Notes: generated from the letters alone by a model not told the origin. DNA of 64,000 nucleotides from Methylophilus sp. 5 (GCF_000515275.1 NZ_KI911560.1:2542001-2606000), one strand, 5' to 3'; shown: positions 54,063-61,881, counted from the first letter of the stretch. Program-made: numbers and translations.

Positions 54063-54116
54063 CCCATCCATCAAGCGGGACGCGCTAAAGCGCGCCCCTT
54101 ATGTCAAACGTTAGAG
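54057..54116 (+). other. attC site 7
   Basis: 60 bp; R'' TTCTAAC and R' GTTAGAG. The stem uses GGGACGCGC / GCGCGCCCC with TAAA loop. Left core is CATCCATCAAGCGGGAC, right core CTTATGTCAAACG. This is the last recognisable site of the array. Confidence 0.9.
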
Positions 54117-54121
54117 CGCGC

Positions 54122-54379
54122 ATGACTGAAGAGTTTAGAATTAGAAAATTTGCCAATAAATTTAATGCGCAAATCAAAACTTCAGCACTGGTGAGTGGTG
54201 GGGCTCTAGATGCAGTCGAAAGGTACAGAAAAAAGCACGGCGGCATATGGGTTGGAGGGGTTGTAGAGCTTACTCATAAAGGTGTATTTTTCAGCCAGCT
54301 TAGTAGGGCGGACTCGTTTACAGTCCGCCGTATTTCTTTTGTAAAGCCCAGAGTATTTTTCGTAATATGCTTTGTCTAG
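54122..54379 (+). pseudogene. Truncated eighth cassette gene
   Basis: ATG 54122, 11 bp after attC7, begins an ORF whose first 55-60 residues look like a real cassette protein (TEEFRIRKFANKFNAQIKTS; GGIWVGGVVELTHKGVFF, a PH/GRAM-like start). After about residue 60 the frame runs into a hairpin and a hydrophobic nonsense-like tail (RISFVKPRVFFVICFV). No attC follows. I read it as a cassette cut by deletion, with the array's right end lost. Confidence 0.6.
54307..54329. repeat. Hairpin repeat, left of toxin-antitoxin pair
   Basis: Perfect 8-bp stem GGCGGACT / AGTCCGCC with a 7-nt loop (CGTTTAC), followed by TATTTCTTTT. It shares GACTCGTT...AGTCCGC with the hairpin at 55051-55076 on the other side of the toxin-antitoxin operon. 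Confidence 0.7.
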
Positions 54380-54401
54380 GTTAACTTTCAGCCACTTTAA
54401 C

Positions 54402-54423
54402 CTGTAGCACAATCGTGCTACAG
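54402..54423. promoter_or_regulatory. Palindromic operator of the toxin-antitoxin operon
   Basis: A perfect 9-bp inverted repeat, CTGTAGCAC / GTGCTACAG, separated by 4 bp. It lies 31 bp before the antitoxin ATG. The right half overlaps a possible extended -10 (TGCTACAGT). This arrangement fits autorepression by a ribbon-helix-helix antitoxin. Confidence 0.65.
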
Positions 54424-54454
54424 TTGTCGTTGAGATCCCGACTTTGGTGCCATC

Positions 54455-54739
54455 ATGACTACAACGACTATTCGACTATCCGCTGAGCTCAAGGAGCGCG
54501 TTGCCGAAGCTGCAAAGCGAGCAGGTACGACGCCCCACAGTTTTATTTTGGAGGCTATTGCTGACAAGACCGCGCAAGAAGAGTTACGTGCTGGTTTTGA
54601 GGCGCAAGCTGAGGCACGTTACGCTAACTTGATGGCTTCTGGCGAATCCATTGCCTGGGACGAGATGAAAAGTTATCTCGAATTGAAGCTCTCAAACCCT
54701 GAAGCACCTTTGCCAAAAAGTCGCAAACTCGCGCCTTAA
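54455..54739 (+). CDS. Ribbon-helix-helix antitoxin (CopG/ParD type)
   Basis: 94 residues. The N-terminal TTTIRLSAELKERVAEAAKR plus AGTTPHSFILEAIADK is a ribbon-helix-helix DNA-binding domain; the C-terminal helix should bind and neutralise the toxin. The toxin gene starts 2 bp after the stop. The operator upstream supports autoregulation. Confidence 0.88.
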   Translation: MTTTTIRLSAELKERVAEAAKRAGTTPHSFILEAIADKTAQEELRAGFEAQAEARYANLMASGESIAWDEMKSYLELKLSNPEAPLPKSRKLAP

Positions 54740-54741
54740 TT

Positions 54742-55044
54742 ATGTCAGCGATTGAACTTGCGCCTGAAATTGCAGAGGATTTTCAGCGTATTCTGGAGCA
54801 TCTGATCGCATTTGAAGTGATCAATCCGCAGCAAAGAGTCACTGAGATTATCGAAGCCATAGGCATTCTGGCAAACAATCCGCTGATTGGTCGTCCATCT
54901 ACTTCCGACCTTAGAGAGTTGGTGATTGGTAAAAGGTCTCATGGATATATTGCGCTATACAAATATGCGCCTGCGATTGATACGGTGTTTGTGTTGGCAA
55001 TTAGAAGCCAACGCGAAGCGGGGTATGTGGATAGAGGTTGTTAG
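54742..55044 (+). CDS. RelE/ParE-family toxin
   Basis: 100 residues. LAPEIAEDFQRILEHLI at the start, NNPLIGRPSTSDLRELVIG in the middle and FVLAIRSQREAGY at the end are ParE/RelE superfamily features. ParE-type toxins poison gyrase and RelE-type cut mRNA; which applies here cannot be told. A hairpin follows the stop. Confidence 0.85.
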   Translation: MSAIELAPEIAEDFQRILEHLIAFEVINPQQRVTEIIEAIGILANNPLIGRPSTSDLRELVIGKRSHGYIALYKYAPAIDTVFVLAIRSQREAGYVDRGC

Positions 55045-55050
55045 TTAGAT

Positions 55051-55076
55051 AAAGCAGACTCGTTCAAGTCCGCTTT
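55051..55076. repeat. Hairpin repeat, right of toxin-antitoxin pair
   Basis: The stem AAAGCAGACT / AGTCCGCTTT (one mismatch, 6-nt loop) lies just after the toxin stop codon and can act as terminator in both directions. It resembles the hairpin at 54307-54329. Confidence 0.7.
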
Positions 55077-55085
55077 AGTTTATAA

Positions 55086-55571
55086 CTACTGAATCACACC
55101 TAGCTGTTTAAACAAGCCATACGCATCCAGCACATCCCAGTGCTCGGCCAGCTTTCCGTTCTCTATTCTAAAAATATCCACGGCATAAATACGGTAATGC
55201 TTGCCTGTGGCAGGAATGCCTAACCAGTCACCTTGTTGGGTGCCGGAATACACGCCATAAGCCCAGACTGTGTCACCTTCGGCCACCAGTTTCTCCAGCT
55301 GATATTCCCAGTCAGGCACCGCTTTAAACCATCCAGCAAAAAACTGTTGAAATCCATTTAAACCTTGTGGCACGAGCGGGTTGTGTTGAATATAGCCTGG
55401 CTGCATGTAGTTAGGCAGTTGGCTCAGGTCTTTTTTAACAAAAACGGCTTGGGCAAAATCTGCTAGCAGTTGTTTATTTTGTTGAGTTTGGTCTTGTGCC
55501 ATGGTGAGGTTTCCTTTCGTTATCAGGGTGGTGAATAGCAAAGCGGTAAGCAGGGGTTTAAATAGCTTCAT
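55086..55571 (-). CDS. Secreted SnoaL-like (NTF2-fold) protein
   Basis: 161 residues. A signal peptide (LLTALLFTTLITKGNLTMAQ) precedes a SnoaL-like domain: NYMQPGYIQHNPLVPQGL, WFKAVPDWEYQLEKLVAEGD and the C-terminal VDIFRIENGKLAEHWDVLD. This fold covers polyketide cyclases, ester cyclases and proteins without a known reaction. It is divergent from an HxlR regulator with a shared operator, so it is probably its regulated target. Confidence 0.8.
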   Translation of the reverse strand: MKLFKPLLTALLFTTLITKGNLTMAQDQTQQNKQLLADFAQAVFVKKDLSQLPNYMQPGYIQHNPLVPQGLNGFQQFFAGWFKAVPDWEYQLEKLVAEGDTVWAYGVYSGTQQGDWLGIPATGKHYRIYAVDIFRIENGKLAEHWDVLDAYGLFKQLGVIQ

Positions 55572-55635
55572 TGCGTTTCCTTTTAGTGTTAAAAAATGCT
55601 TGCGTGGTAGATGTGTTGCGCATGATAATTTCTAT

Positions 55636-55670
55636 AGTTACTTTTAGTAAGTAGGCACCTAAAAGTAACT
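55636..55670. promoter_or_regulatory. Palindromic operator between SnoaL gene and HxlR regulator
   Basis: A perfect 12-bp inverted repeat AGTTACTTTTAG / CTAAAAGTAACT with an 11-bp spacer lies between the divergent genes, where an HxlR dimer should bind to control both promoters. Confidence 0.75.
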
Positions 55671-55719
55671 TATGTAATTGATATTCACTGAATTGGCCTT
55701 GAATGCACAGAGAGTGGCT

Positions 55720-56160
55720 ATGCTTGAAGAGATTGAACAACCATTGCAGATTGCACCTAGCTGGAATGCCTATCAGGCAGAGTGCCCGACGCGCTTGATG
55801 TTGAACCGGATTGCGGATAAATGGACGGTGCTGGTGTTGGGCCTGCTTGAGAATGAAACCAAACGCTTTAGTACTTTGCAGCGTGAGATCGGCGGTATTT
55901 CACAAAAAATGCTCACGCAAACATTGCGAGGATTGGAGCGTGACGGCTTGGTAGCTCGTAAAATTTACCCCTCTGTGCCACCAAAAGTGGAGTACACGAT
56001 TACGCCATTGGGTAACACACTGGTAGGTTTGCTGGCTGCATTACGCGTATGGTCAGAGGCGAATATTGAACAGGTACTGCTAGCACAGCGTAATTATGAT
56101 CAGCTTGCGCAAGAGGCGCTGAATCAGGAGATTAGTGGCATCAGAAGAGTTCGATTTTGA
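55720..56160 (+). CDS. HxlR-family transcriptional regulator
   Basis: 146 residues from ATG 55720 (a TTG at 55678 would add 14). The HxlR signature is CPTRLMLNRIADKWTVLVLG, then FSTLQREIGGISQKMLTQTL and LVARKIYPSVPPKVEYTITP. A single cysteine (in AECPT) is in the position used for redox or electrophile sensing in YodB/QorR-type members. It likely controls the divergent SnoaL-like gene. Confidence 0.92.
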   Translation: MLEEIEQPLQIAPSWNAYQAECPTRLMLNRIADKWTVLVLGLLENETKRFSTLQREIGGISQKMLTQTLRGLERDGLVARKIYPSVPPKVEYTITPLGNTLVGLLAALRVWSEANIEQVLLAQRNYDQLAQEALNQEISGIRRVRF

Positions 56161-56204
56161 AAGTGGGACTAAACCGATAGCGCATCGTATAGATGGCCTA
56201 CTCT

Positions 56205-56233
56205 AAAAAGCCTTGTTGATGACAAGGCTTTTT
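56205..56233 (+). terminator. Intrinsic terminator after the HxlR gene
   Basis: Perfect 12-bp stem AAAAAGCCTTGT / ACAAGGCTTTTT with a 5-nt loop, 45 bp after the stop codon. Confidence 0.9.
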
Positions 56234-56348
56234 AGCATTTAAACCACGCTCAAGTCACGTACGCGACTTCTTTCCAATTAACTCATTGCAAATAATGTTA
56301 ATATAAGTTAATAATAGTGGACTTTTATTGTTAATTTGGAGAGTGAAG

Positions 56349-56930
56349 ATGAAATTGTTTAAACATTCGTATAAGCAAGGTGTGGCCGCTGCATTATTGA
56401 GTTTGGCTATGGTGGGCGGTGTTGCGACCAGCGCACAGGCGGCAACTGTGTCAGAAGGTGTCACGGTGATTCCGGGCACGTATCTGTTTGATTTTGATGC
56501 GGGCTCATTATCGGCTGGCCCTGGTGCTGATGTTTGGTGGGAGCAAATTACCGCTACTAGCCGTGTATTGATGCCTTATTCAACGGCGCAACTCGCTTAT
56601 GTTGGTCAAGTAGGGGTTGCTGGTTTGAGCTTTAATGCTTTGACTGTGAGCGACCTTGAGGCACTGACTTACACTTCCACAGGTATTAGCGGTGGTGATG
56701 TGGGCAATTTGTTAACAGCTAACTCGGTATTTGCGGTTAAAACCAATGAAGGAAACTACGGCAAGGTATTAGTGACTTTTCCGTTTTTTCAGGCTTACCA
56801 AAATAACGGTTTGGGCGTTTATTGGGTGACTATGGCACCAACTATCCCTGTGCCAGAAGCAGACACTTACAGCATGTTGCTGGCAGGCTTGGGTTTGATG
56901 GCAACTGTAATTCGCCGTCGTTCAGCCTAA
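56349..56930 (+). CDS. PEP-CTERM exported protein
   Basis: 193 residues from ATG 56349; GGAGAG is about 7 bp upstream. A signal peptide ends at AQA (about 31). The C-terminus has the sorting signal VPEADTYSMLLAGLGLMATV followed by IRRRSA, recognised by exosortase. The VPEADTYSML variant is frequent in Methylophilaceae and related betaproteobacteria (recollection). Exosortase itself is not in the window. The mature region has no recognised domain. Confidence 0.85.
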   Translation: MKLFKHSYKQGVAAALLSLAMVGGVATSAQAATVSEGVTVIPGTYLFDFDAGSLSAGPGADVWWEQITATSRVLMPYSTAQLAYVGQVGVAGLSFNALTVSDLEALTYTSTGISGGDVGNLLTANSVFAVKTNEGNYGKVLVTFPFFQAYQNNGLGVYWVTMAPTIPVPEADTYSMLLAGLGLMATVIRRRSA

Positions 56931-56964
56931 GAGTGTTTAGCCTGATTGGTTGATTGTTGTGAAG

Positions 56965-56990
56965 AGCCCCGCTTGATGCGGGGCTTTTTT
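56965..56990 (+). terminator. Intrinsic terminator after the PEP-CTERM gene
   Basis: Stem AGCCCCGC / GCGGGGCT with a 5-nt loop, followed by a T tract. Confidence 0.92.
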
Positions 56991-56999
56991 ATATGCTGA

Positions 57000-57713
57000 T
57001 TATGCAAGTAGTAAAAACACGGTGGGTTTTTTATGTACATCGGGTAATGCTGCTTTTTTCCACTCGGCCACTGTTTTAGTCACAATCAGTTCATCTGGCG
57101 CTGTCATATTGCATGCCACGCAGAGTCGCGTTTGTGGTTGCAGGTTGGCAACCAGGTCTTCTAGCACGTGCTGGTTGCGGTAGGGCGTTTCAATAAACAG
57201 TTGCGTGGCTTGCTGTTTTCTTGAGTCAAACTCAATGCCTTTGATGGTTTTAACACGTTCTGCTTTTTCGCTGGGCAAATAGCCTAGAAATGTAAAGCGT
57301 TGACCATTGAGCCCGCTGGCCATTAAGCCTAGTAGCAAACTGCTGGGGCCGATTAACGGCACTACACGTATGCCTTTATGATGCGCAACAGCGGCTAATG
57401 CCGCGCCGGGGTCGGCAATGCCCGGGCAACCCGCTTCGCTCATCAAACCAACGTCCACACCTTGCTGTAAGGGCTGCAATAGTTTTGCCAACTCTTTGTT
57501 TGGCGTATCTTTAGTGAGCACCGAGAGATTTAATTCACGGATAGATACTGGATGACCACTGGCGGCGATAATCTGACGCGCGGTTTTTTCGTTTTCGACG
57601 ATGAAGTGGCTCAAACTGTGCAGTCGCTGCACGACTTCTGCCGGGAGCACTTGTTGTGGCGTCGTGCCTTCAGCGAGAGGGGCAGGGATAAAGTATAAGG
57701 TACCAGTAGCCAT
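57000..57713 (-). CDS. RsmI-like SAM-dependent methyltransferase
   Basis: 237 residues from the ATG at 57713. The tetrapyrrole methylase fold is visible: GTLYFIPAPLAEGTTP, GLMSEAGCPGIADPGA, IGPSSLLLGLMASGLNGQRF and LFIETPYRNQHVL. These motifs resemble RsmI (16S rRNA C1402 2'-O-methylase), but the start differs from canonical RsmI (usually GxLYVVxTPIGN), placing it in the shorter paralogous group often seen near maf. The substrate is uncertain. Confidence 0.8.
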   Translation of the reverse strand: MATGTLYFIPAPLAEGTTPQQVLPAEVVQRLHSLSHFIVENEKTARQIIAASGHPVSIRELNLSVLTKDTPNKELAKLLQPLQQGVDVGLMSEAGCPGIADPGAALAAVAHHKGIRVVPLIGPSSLLLGLMASGLNGQRFTFLGYLPSEKAERVKTIKGIEFDSRKQQATQLFIETPYRNQHVLEDLVANLQPQTRLCVACNMTAPDELIVTKTVAEWKKAALPDVHKKPTVFLLLA

Positions 57714-57761
57714 AGTGTTCAATGTATTGTAAAAAGCGGATTATCCCACGCTGGCGGACAA

Positions 57762-57791
57762 AAAAAGCATTCTTTTGCAAGAATGCTTTTT
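57762..57791 (-). terminator. Intrinsic terminator after the DUF4139 gene
   Basis: Perfect 13-bp stem AAAAAGCATTCTT / AAGAATGCTTTTT with a 4-nt loop, between the DUF4139 stop and the RsmI-like start. Confidence 0.9.
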
Positions 57792-57813
57792 GAGGGCTTG
57801 CGATGTTGCTGGC

Positions 57814-59253
57814 TTAATACTTCACTTGTACCCGATATTTGAGTGTTATATCAGTTTCTGCTGGCACGCTCACTTGCCAGGTGGCCTGATGCGCGCTGGT
57901 TTTTTTGTGTGGCTGAGATTCATTCAATATTTTCCAGTCGCCATTGAGTGGTTCTTGCACGGTCACCGTCACGGCTTCTTTTTTGGCGTTATGCAGGGTA
58001 ATGGCATAGGCGCTTTCATAGAGTGGCGCCTGGTTGGGTTTGCTCAGGTTTTTAAAGTCGGTTTGTACGCGATCGGCCGTGACATCAAACGCGTTGCCGA
58101 GTTTGAGGCGTACGCTGTCGTTTTTAGGCGTATGGTCAATCTGATCTTCACCCACAAATTGCGCCGTACCATCGTTATCTTTTTTATAGACGCGCATGGT
58201 GCCTTTAGGCAGTGGAATCCCTAACTTGCTGCTTTCTTTGTTTTCAAACTCTACAAATACCTGCACCTTTTGCTTTTTCTCAAGGTCGCGGTATTGGCCT
58301 TGGTAGTAATAGTCGGCGCCAGTTAAGACCAACTCTTTACGCGCCGGAATATGCTGCGCAGAGAGTAGTGCGACCTGTTTGGTTTGGTTTTCGGCAATGG
58401 TGGTGGTGCGTGGCAGGGTGTATAAGTGATACTCGAGCAGGCCTTGTTCACTTGGCATGGCAGCATCGGCTACCATGGCTTCACTGCGCATCATCATGGT
58501 TTTGGGGCGGATAGTTTCGCGCACGCGGTTGACGTCACCAGCCACCAGTTGCACTTTGGCATTGGGGTAGGCGGTGCCGCTGGTGTTGTTGAGCGTAACC
58601 CAGCCTGAGAGGTCAATGGCATCTTCTTTACTGCTGAGCTCGGCGACGTAGTCGGCTTTCCATTGCAGGCCGCCAGTAAGATAGCTGAGCTCCAAATTGC
58701 TTTGTTCGGCGCCTTTGTATTGCACTTGCGTGGTCAGTGTGGGGCGATCTTTGAGTTGGCCGGGCACATTAGGGTAAACAATGCGGCCGGGGATGCCGGT
58801 CTCAATGCGGTTGCCGATTTTGAGCACCACGCCATCTTGTGCCGAAAGTACGGTGGCGGTTTCTTGCGTCTCGGCACCGGTGCTAGGGTTGGTGCGAATG
58901 ACAATCACTTGCTGGCCCACGTTTTTCTCCAGCAGTTTTTGCGGAGTGAGTAGGTCAAAATCAAAGTTTTGTTCCAGCACCTGCAGGCTGCTATTTGGCT
59001 GCAAGCTGCGCAGTAAAGCGGTTTCTGGTTTGATCTGCGCACTCACGTCGCGAAACGACAGCGTAGATAAACCATTACTGAGGCTTAGTTTGCGGTTGTC
59101 TTTTACCAGTGCCAGGTCTTCGTTGTAGATTGTGACCGCCACACTGGTTTGGTCGGATTGCGGGCTGACGGTGGCGGTTTCTGCTTGCGTGATTGACGTA
59201 CTGCACAGTGAAACACTACCTAAAGAAAACAGCAGCAGGGAGCTGAGTCGCAT
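57814..59253 (-). CDS. DUF4139 family secreted protein
   Basis: 479 residues. A signal peptide (LLLFSLGSVSLCSTSITQA) precedes a beta-rich region with VAVTIYNEDLALVKDNRKL, LSYLTGGLQWKADYVAELS, LNNTSGTAYPNAKVQLVAGD and VFVEFENKESSKLGIPLPKG, the arrangement of DUF4139. The function is unknown; periplasmic location expected. It ends with its own terminator and is separated from maf by 90 bp. Confidence 0.85.
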   Translation of the reverse strand: MRLSSLLLFSLGSVSLCSTSITQAETATVSPQSDQTSVAVTIYNEDLALVKDNRKLSLSNGLSTLSFRDVSAQIKPETALLRSLQPNSSLQVLEQNFDFDLLTPQKLLEKNVGQQVIVIRTNPSTGAETQETATVLSAQDGVVLKIGNRIETGIPGRIVYPNVPGQLKDRPTLTTQVQYKGAEQSNLELSYLTGGLQWKADYVAELSSKEDAIDLSGWVTLNNTSGTAYPNAKVQLVAGDVNRVRETIRPKTMMMRSEAMVADAAMPSEQGLLEYHLYTLPRTTTIAENQTKQVALLSAQHIPARKELVLTGADYYYQGQYRDLEKKQKVQVFVEFENKESSKLGIPLPKGTMRVYKKDNDGTAQFVGEDQIDHTPKNDSVRLKLGNAFDVTADRVQTDFKNLSKPNQAPLYESAYAITLHNAKKEAVTVTVQEPLNGDWKILNESQPHKKTSAHQATWQVSVPAETDITLKYRVQVKY

Positions 59254-59343
59254 GGTGATCCTCTCGTTGTTATTAAGCGCGTAGGCTTGAGACCCACATA
59301 ACGCAACAGCCGTTCAAAAAGTTAACAAGTTGGTAGGTGAGCG

Positions 59344-59940
59344 TTATGGTCGTGGGTGTGATAATACATCGACGCCAGCGTGTTGCAACATGCTCACCAG
59401 CGCGATGAGTGGTAAACCAATCAATGCGTTAGGATCGTCGCCGCGCATATAGTCTAGCAGGGCGATGCCCATGCCTTCAGATTTAGCGCTGCCTGCGCAG
59501 TCGTAGGGTTGCTCCAGCCGCAAATAGGTTTCAATCTGTGTAGCCGTGAGTGTTTTAAACTTAACAAAGTAAGGCGCTATGGTCGATTGCATGTGTTGGC
59601 TGCTGCTGTCGTACAAACACAGTGCGCTGTGAAAAACGACTTCTTTGCCGCTGAGCATGGTCAGCTGTTTAACGGCGTTTTCGTGGTTGCCGGGTTTGCC
59701 TATCTGCAAGCCATCCACTGTGGCAACCTGGTCGCAGCCGATAATTAGCGCATGGGGCTGGCGCTCAGCTACTTTTCGCGCCTTGCCTTTAGCCAGCCGC
59801 AATGAGGTCTGCTCTGGGGGCTCGTTGGGCAAGGGGGTTTCATCAATCTCTGGTGAAATACACTCAAAAGGCACATGCAGTTTTTGCAGCACTTCGCGCC
59901 GATAACGGGAGGAGGAGGCAAGGATAAGTGGTTTGTTCAT
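59344..59940 (-). CDS. Maf-family nucleotide pyrophosphatase (YceF type)
   Basis: 198 residues from ATG 59940. The Maf signature LILASSSRYRREVLQKL is at the N-terminus, ISPEIDETPLPNEPP and the catalytic IIGCDQVATVDG follow. The YceF subgroup hydrolyses m7GTP. In many proteobacteria the next genes are yceD and rpmF; here the pyruvate carboxylase genes lie between maf and yceD, and yceD is on the other strand. Confidence 0.92.
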   Translation of the reverse strand: MNKPLILASSSRYRREVLQKLHVPFECISPEIDETPLPNEPPEQTSLRLAKGKARKVAERQPHALIIGCDQVATVDGLQIGKPGNHENAVKQLTMLSGKEVVFHSALCLYDSSSQHMQSTIAPYFVKFKTLTATQIETYLRLEQPYDCAGSAKSEGMGIALLDYMRGDDPNALIGLPLIALVSMLQHAGVDVLSHPRP

Positions 59941-59950
59941 GGCTAAAAGC

Positions 59951-59980
59951 AAAAATCCCTGAAGTCACTCAGGGATTTTT
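59951..59980 (-). terminator. Intrinsic terminator after pycB
   Basis: Stem AAAAATCCCTGA / TCAGGGATTTTT with a 6-nt loop, 12 bp after the pycB stop on the minus strand and before the maf start codon. Confidence 0.9.
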
Positions 59981-59991
59981 GTTGGTTTGGC

Positions 59992-61842
59992 TTATTCCGG
60001 TTGAATTTCAATCAGTGTTTCATCCGGGGTGACGCTGTCACCTTTGGCCACATGAATGGCCACCACGGTGCCAGACTTGCTGGCTTGAATTTCGTTTTCC
60101 ATCTTCATGGCTTCAATGACCAGCACGCCATCGCCTGCATTGACCTTGTCACCCACGTTTACTTTAACAGTGACAATGGTGCCCGGCATTGCTGTGGTGA
60201 CGCAACCCGGATGGTGAGGCCGTGGGCGGCCACTGGCAGCCACGGTGGCTTTTTTCTTGCCGCCCGCAGAGCTGTTGGCACCGCCACTGACTTCCATCTC
60301 GTTGAGGGTTTCTACAAACACTTCTTCTGAGATGCCATCAACCTTTACGTAGTAAGGTTTGCGCTCTTCACCGGCGTGGCCACTACCTGTCAGTTTGATA
60401 TGGTAAGTTTCACCGTGCAGCGTGATATTAAACTCGTTAGGCGCATAGCGTGCAGCGGCCGTTTGTTGGGTCACCGCGTCTTTGCTCAGTAATGGCTCAG
60501 GGTTCAATGAACCAGCATTGCGCTCTTGCAAGAAGGTTTGGCCAATATCCGGGAACATGGCGTAAGTGAGTACGTCTTGTTCGTTATTGGCAAAACGCTC
60601 GGCTTCAGATTGCAATCTGACCATTTCTGGCTGTAACAAATCAGCCGGGCGGCAGGTAATGACTTCCGCATCGCCTACAGCCTGCTTACGCACGTCTGCA
60701 TTGACTGCCGCTGGCGCTTTACCATATTGACCCAACAGGTAGTTTTTCACTTCGTTGGTGATGGACTTGTAACGGCCACCGGTCAATACATTCAATACGG
60801 CCTGGGTGCCAACGATTTGTGAGGTAGGCGTGACCAGCGGAGGATAACCTAAGTCTTGGCGCACGCGCGGAATCTCGGCCAGCACTTCATCCATACGGTT
60901 AAGTGCACCTTGTTCTTTCAACTGGTTAGACAGGTTGGAAATCATGCCGCCTGGTACCTGGTTGATCAATACGCGTGTATCCACACCAGTAAATTCGCTC
61001 TCAAACTGCCAGTATTTTTTACGCACTTCTTTAAAGTAGGCGGTGATTTCTTGCAGCTTGCCTAAATCCAGACCAGTGTCGTACTCAGTGCCTTTTAAGG
61101 CTGCCACCAGGCTTTCTGTCGTTGGGTGGCTCGCACCTTCGGAGAATGAGGAGTTGCAGGTGTCGATAATGTCGACGCCGTTTTCAACGCTTTTGAGCAT
61201 GACCATACTGGCCAAGCCAGAGGTTGCGTGGCTATGCATATGAATTGGCAAGCTCACTGCAGATTTTAATGCCTTGACCAGCTCACCGGCCATGGTTGGC
61301 GTGAGCAGGCCGGCCATATCTTTAACGCCAATGCTATCGCAACCGAGGGCTTCTAGCTCTTTTGCCATGTTGACGAAGTAAGCCACGTCATGCACCGGGC
61401 TGGTGGTGAAAGACAAAGTACCAATGGCATGCTTTTTAACTGACTTTACTGCGTCAATGGCTGTTTTCAGGTTGCGGATATCGTTCATCGCATCAAAAAT
61501 GCGGAACACATCGACGCCAGCGTCTGCAGCTTGCTTAACGAAAGCATGCACTACGTCGTCTGAATAATGACGGTAGCCCAGCAGGTTTTGGCCGCGCAAC
61601 AGCATGTTAATTGGCGTATTAGGCAAGGCCTTGCGCAAGCTGCGCAGACGCTCCCATGGGTCTTCTTTTAAAAAGCGCACGCAGGCGTCAAAGGTGGCAC
61701 CGCCCCAGGCTTCCAGTGACCAGAAACCAATTTCATCCAGTTTGCTGGCAATTGGCAGCATATCTTCGGTACGCATGCGCGTCGCGATCAGGGATTGGTG
61801 ACCATCTCTTAAAACGAGTTCGGTGACATGTATTTTGCTCAT
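59992..61842 (-). CDS. pycB: Pyruvate carboxylase subunit B / oxaloacetate decarboxylase alpha-type
   Basis: 616 residues. The carboxyltransferase barrel starts VTELVLRDGHQSLIATRMR and includes HMHSHATSGLASMVML; a conserved C-terminal helical region (about 300-465) follows. A Gly/Ala/Lys linker leads to a biotinyl domain with EAMKMEN (Lys580 biotinylated). It pairs with the biotin carboxylase upstream as a two-subunit pyruvate carboxylase making oxaloacetate. No sodium-pump subunits are near, which argues against a decarboxylase. Confidence 0.92.
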   Translation of the reverse strand: MSKIHVTELVLRDGHQSLIATRMRTEDMLPIASKLDEIGFWSLEAWGGATFDACVRFLKEDPWERLRSLRKALPNTPINMLLRGQNLLGYRHYSDDVVHAFVKQAADAGVDVFRIFDAMNDIRNLKTAIDAVKSVKKHAIGTLSFTTSPVHDVAYFVNMAKELEALGCDSIGVKDMAGLLTPTMAGELVKALKSAVSLPIHMHSHATSGLASMVMLKSVENGVDIIDTCNSSFSEGASHPTTESLVAALKGTEYDTGLDLGKLQEITAYFKEVRKKYWQFESEFTGVDTRVLINQVPGGMISNLSNQLKEQGALNRMDEVLAEIPRVRQDLGYPPLVTPTSQIVGTQAVLNVLTGGRYKSITNEVKNYLLGQYGKAPAAVNADVRKQAVGDAEVITCRPADLLQPEMVRLQSEAERFANNEQDVLTYAMFPDIGQTFLQERNAGSLNPEPLLSKDAVTQQTAAARYAPNEFNITLHGETYHIKLTGSGHAGEERKPYYVKVDGISEEVFVETLNEMEVSGGANSSAGGKKKATVAASGRPRPHHPGCVTTAMPGTIVTVKVNVGDKVNAGDGVLVIEAMKMENEIQASKSGTVVAIHVAKGDSVTPDETLIEIQPE

Positions 61843-61881
61843 AATCTTGTCGATCTAAATTAATATCTGCAATACGGTTAA

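Larger units (their letters stand above)
50394..54116 (+). mobile_element. Integron cassette array without integrase (CALIN)
   Basis: Seven complete cassettes in one orientation, each a single ORF followed by an attC site, and a truncated eighth. Cassette limits (from the G/TT cut in GTTRRRY) are 50394-50832, 50833-51640, 51641-52150, 52151-52471, 52472-52969, 52970-53476 and 53477-54110. The attC sites share the core TTCAAGCGGGAC...CTTAATTCAAACGTTAG. No intI-like tyrosine recombinase gene is seen in the 64 kb. Base composition is AT-richer than the flanks, and none of the products belongs to a housekeeping family. Confidence 0.9.

Noticed and set aside
50421-54116. CRISPR-like array from the regular ~60-bp repeats
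   Set aside because: Repeats are 320-810 bp apart, enclose ORFs and have the R''/R' architecture of attC; there are no cas genes.
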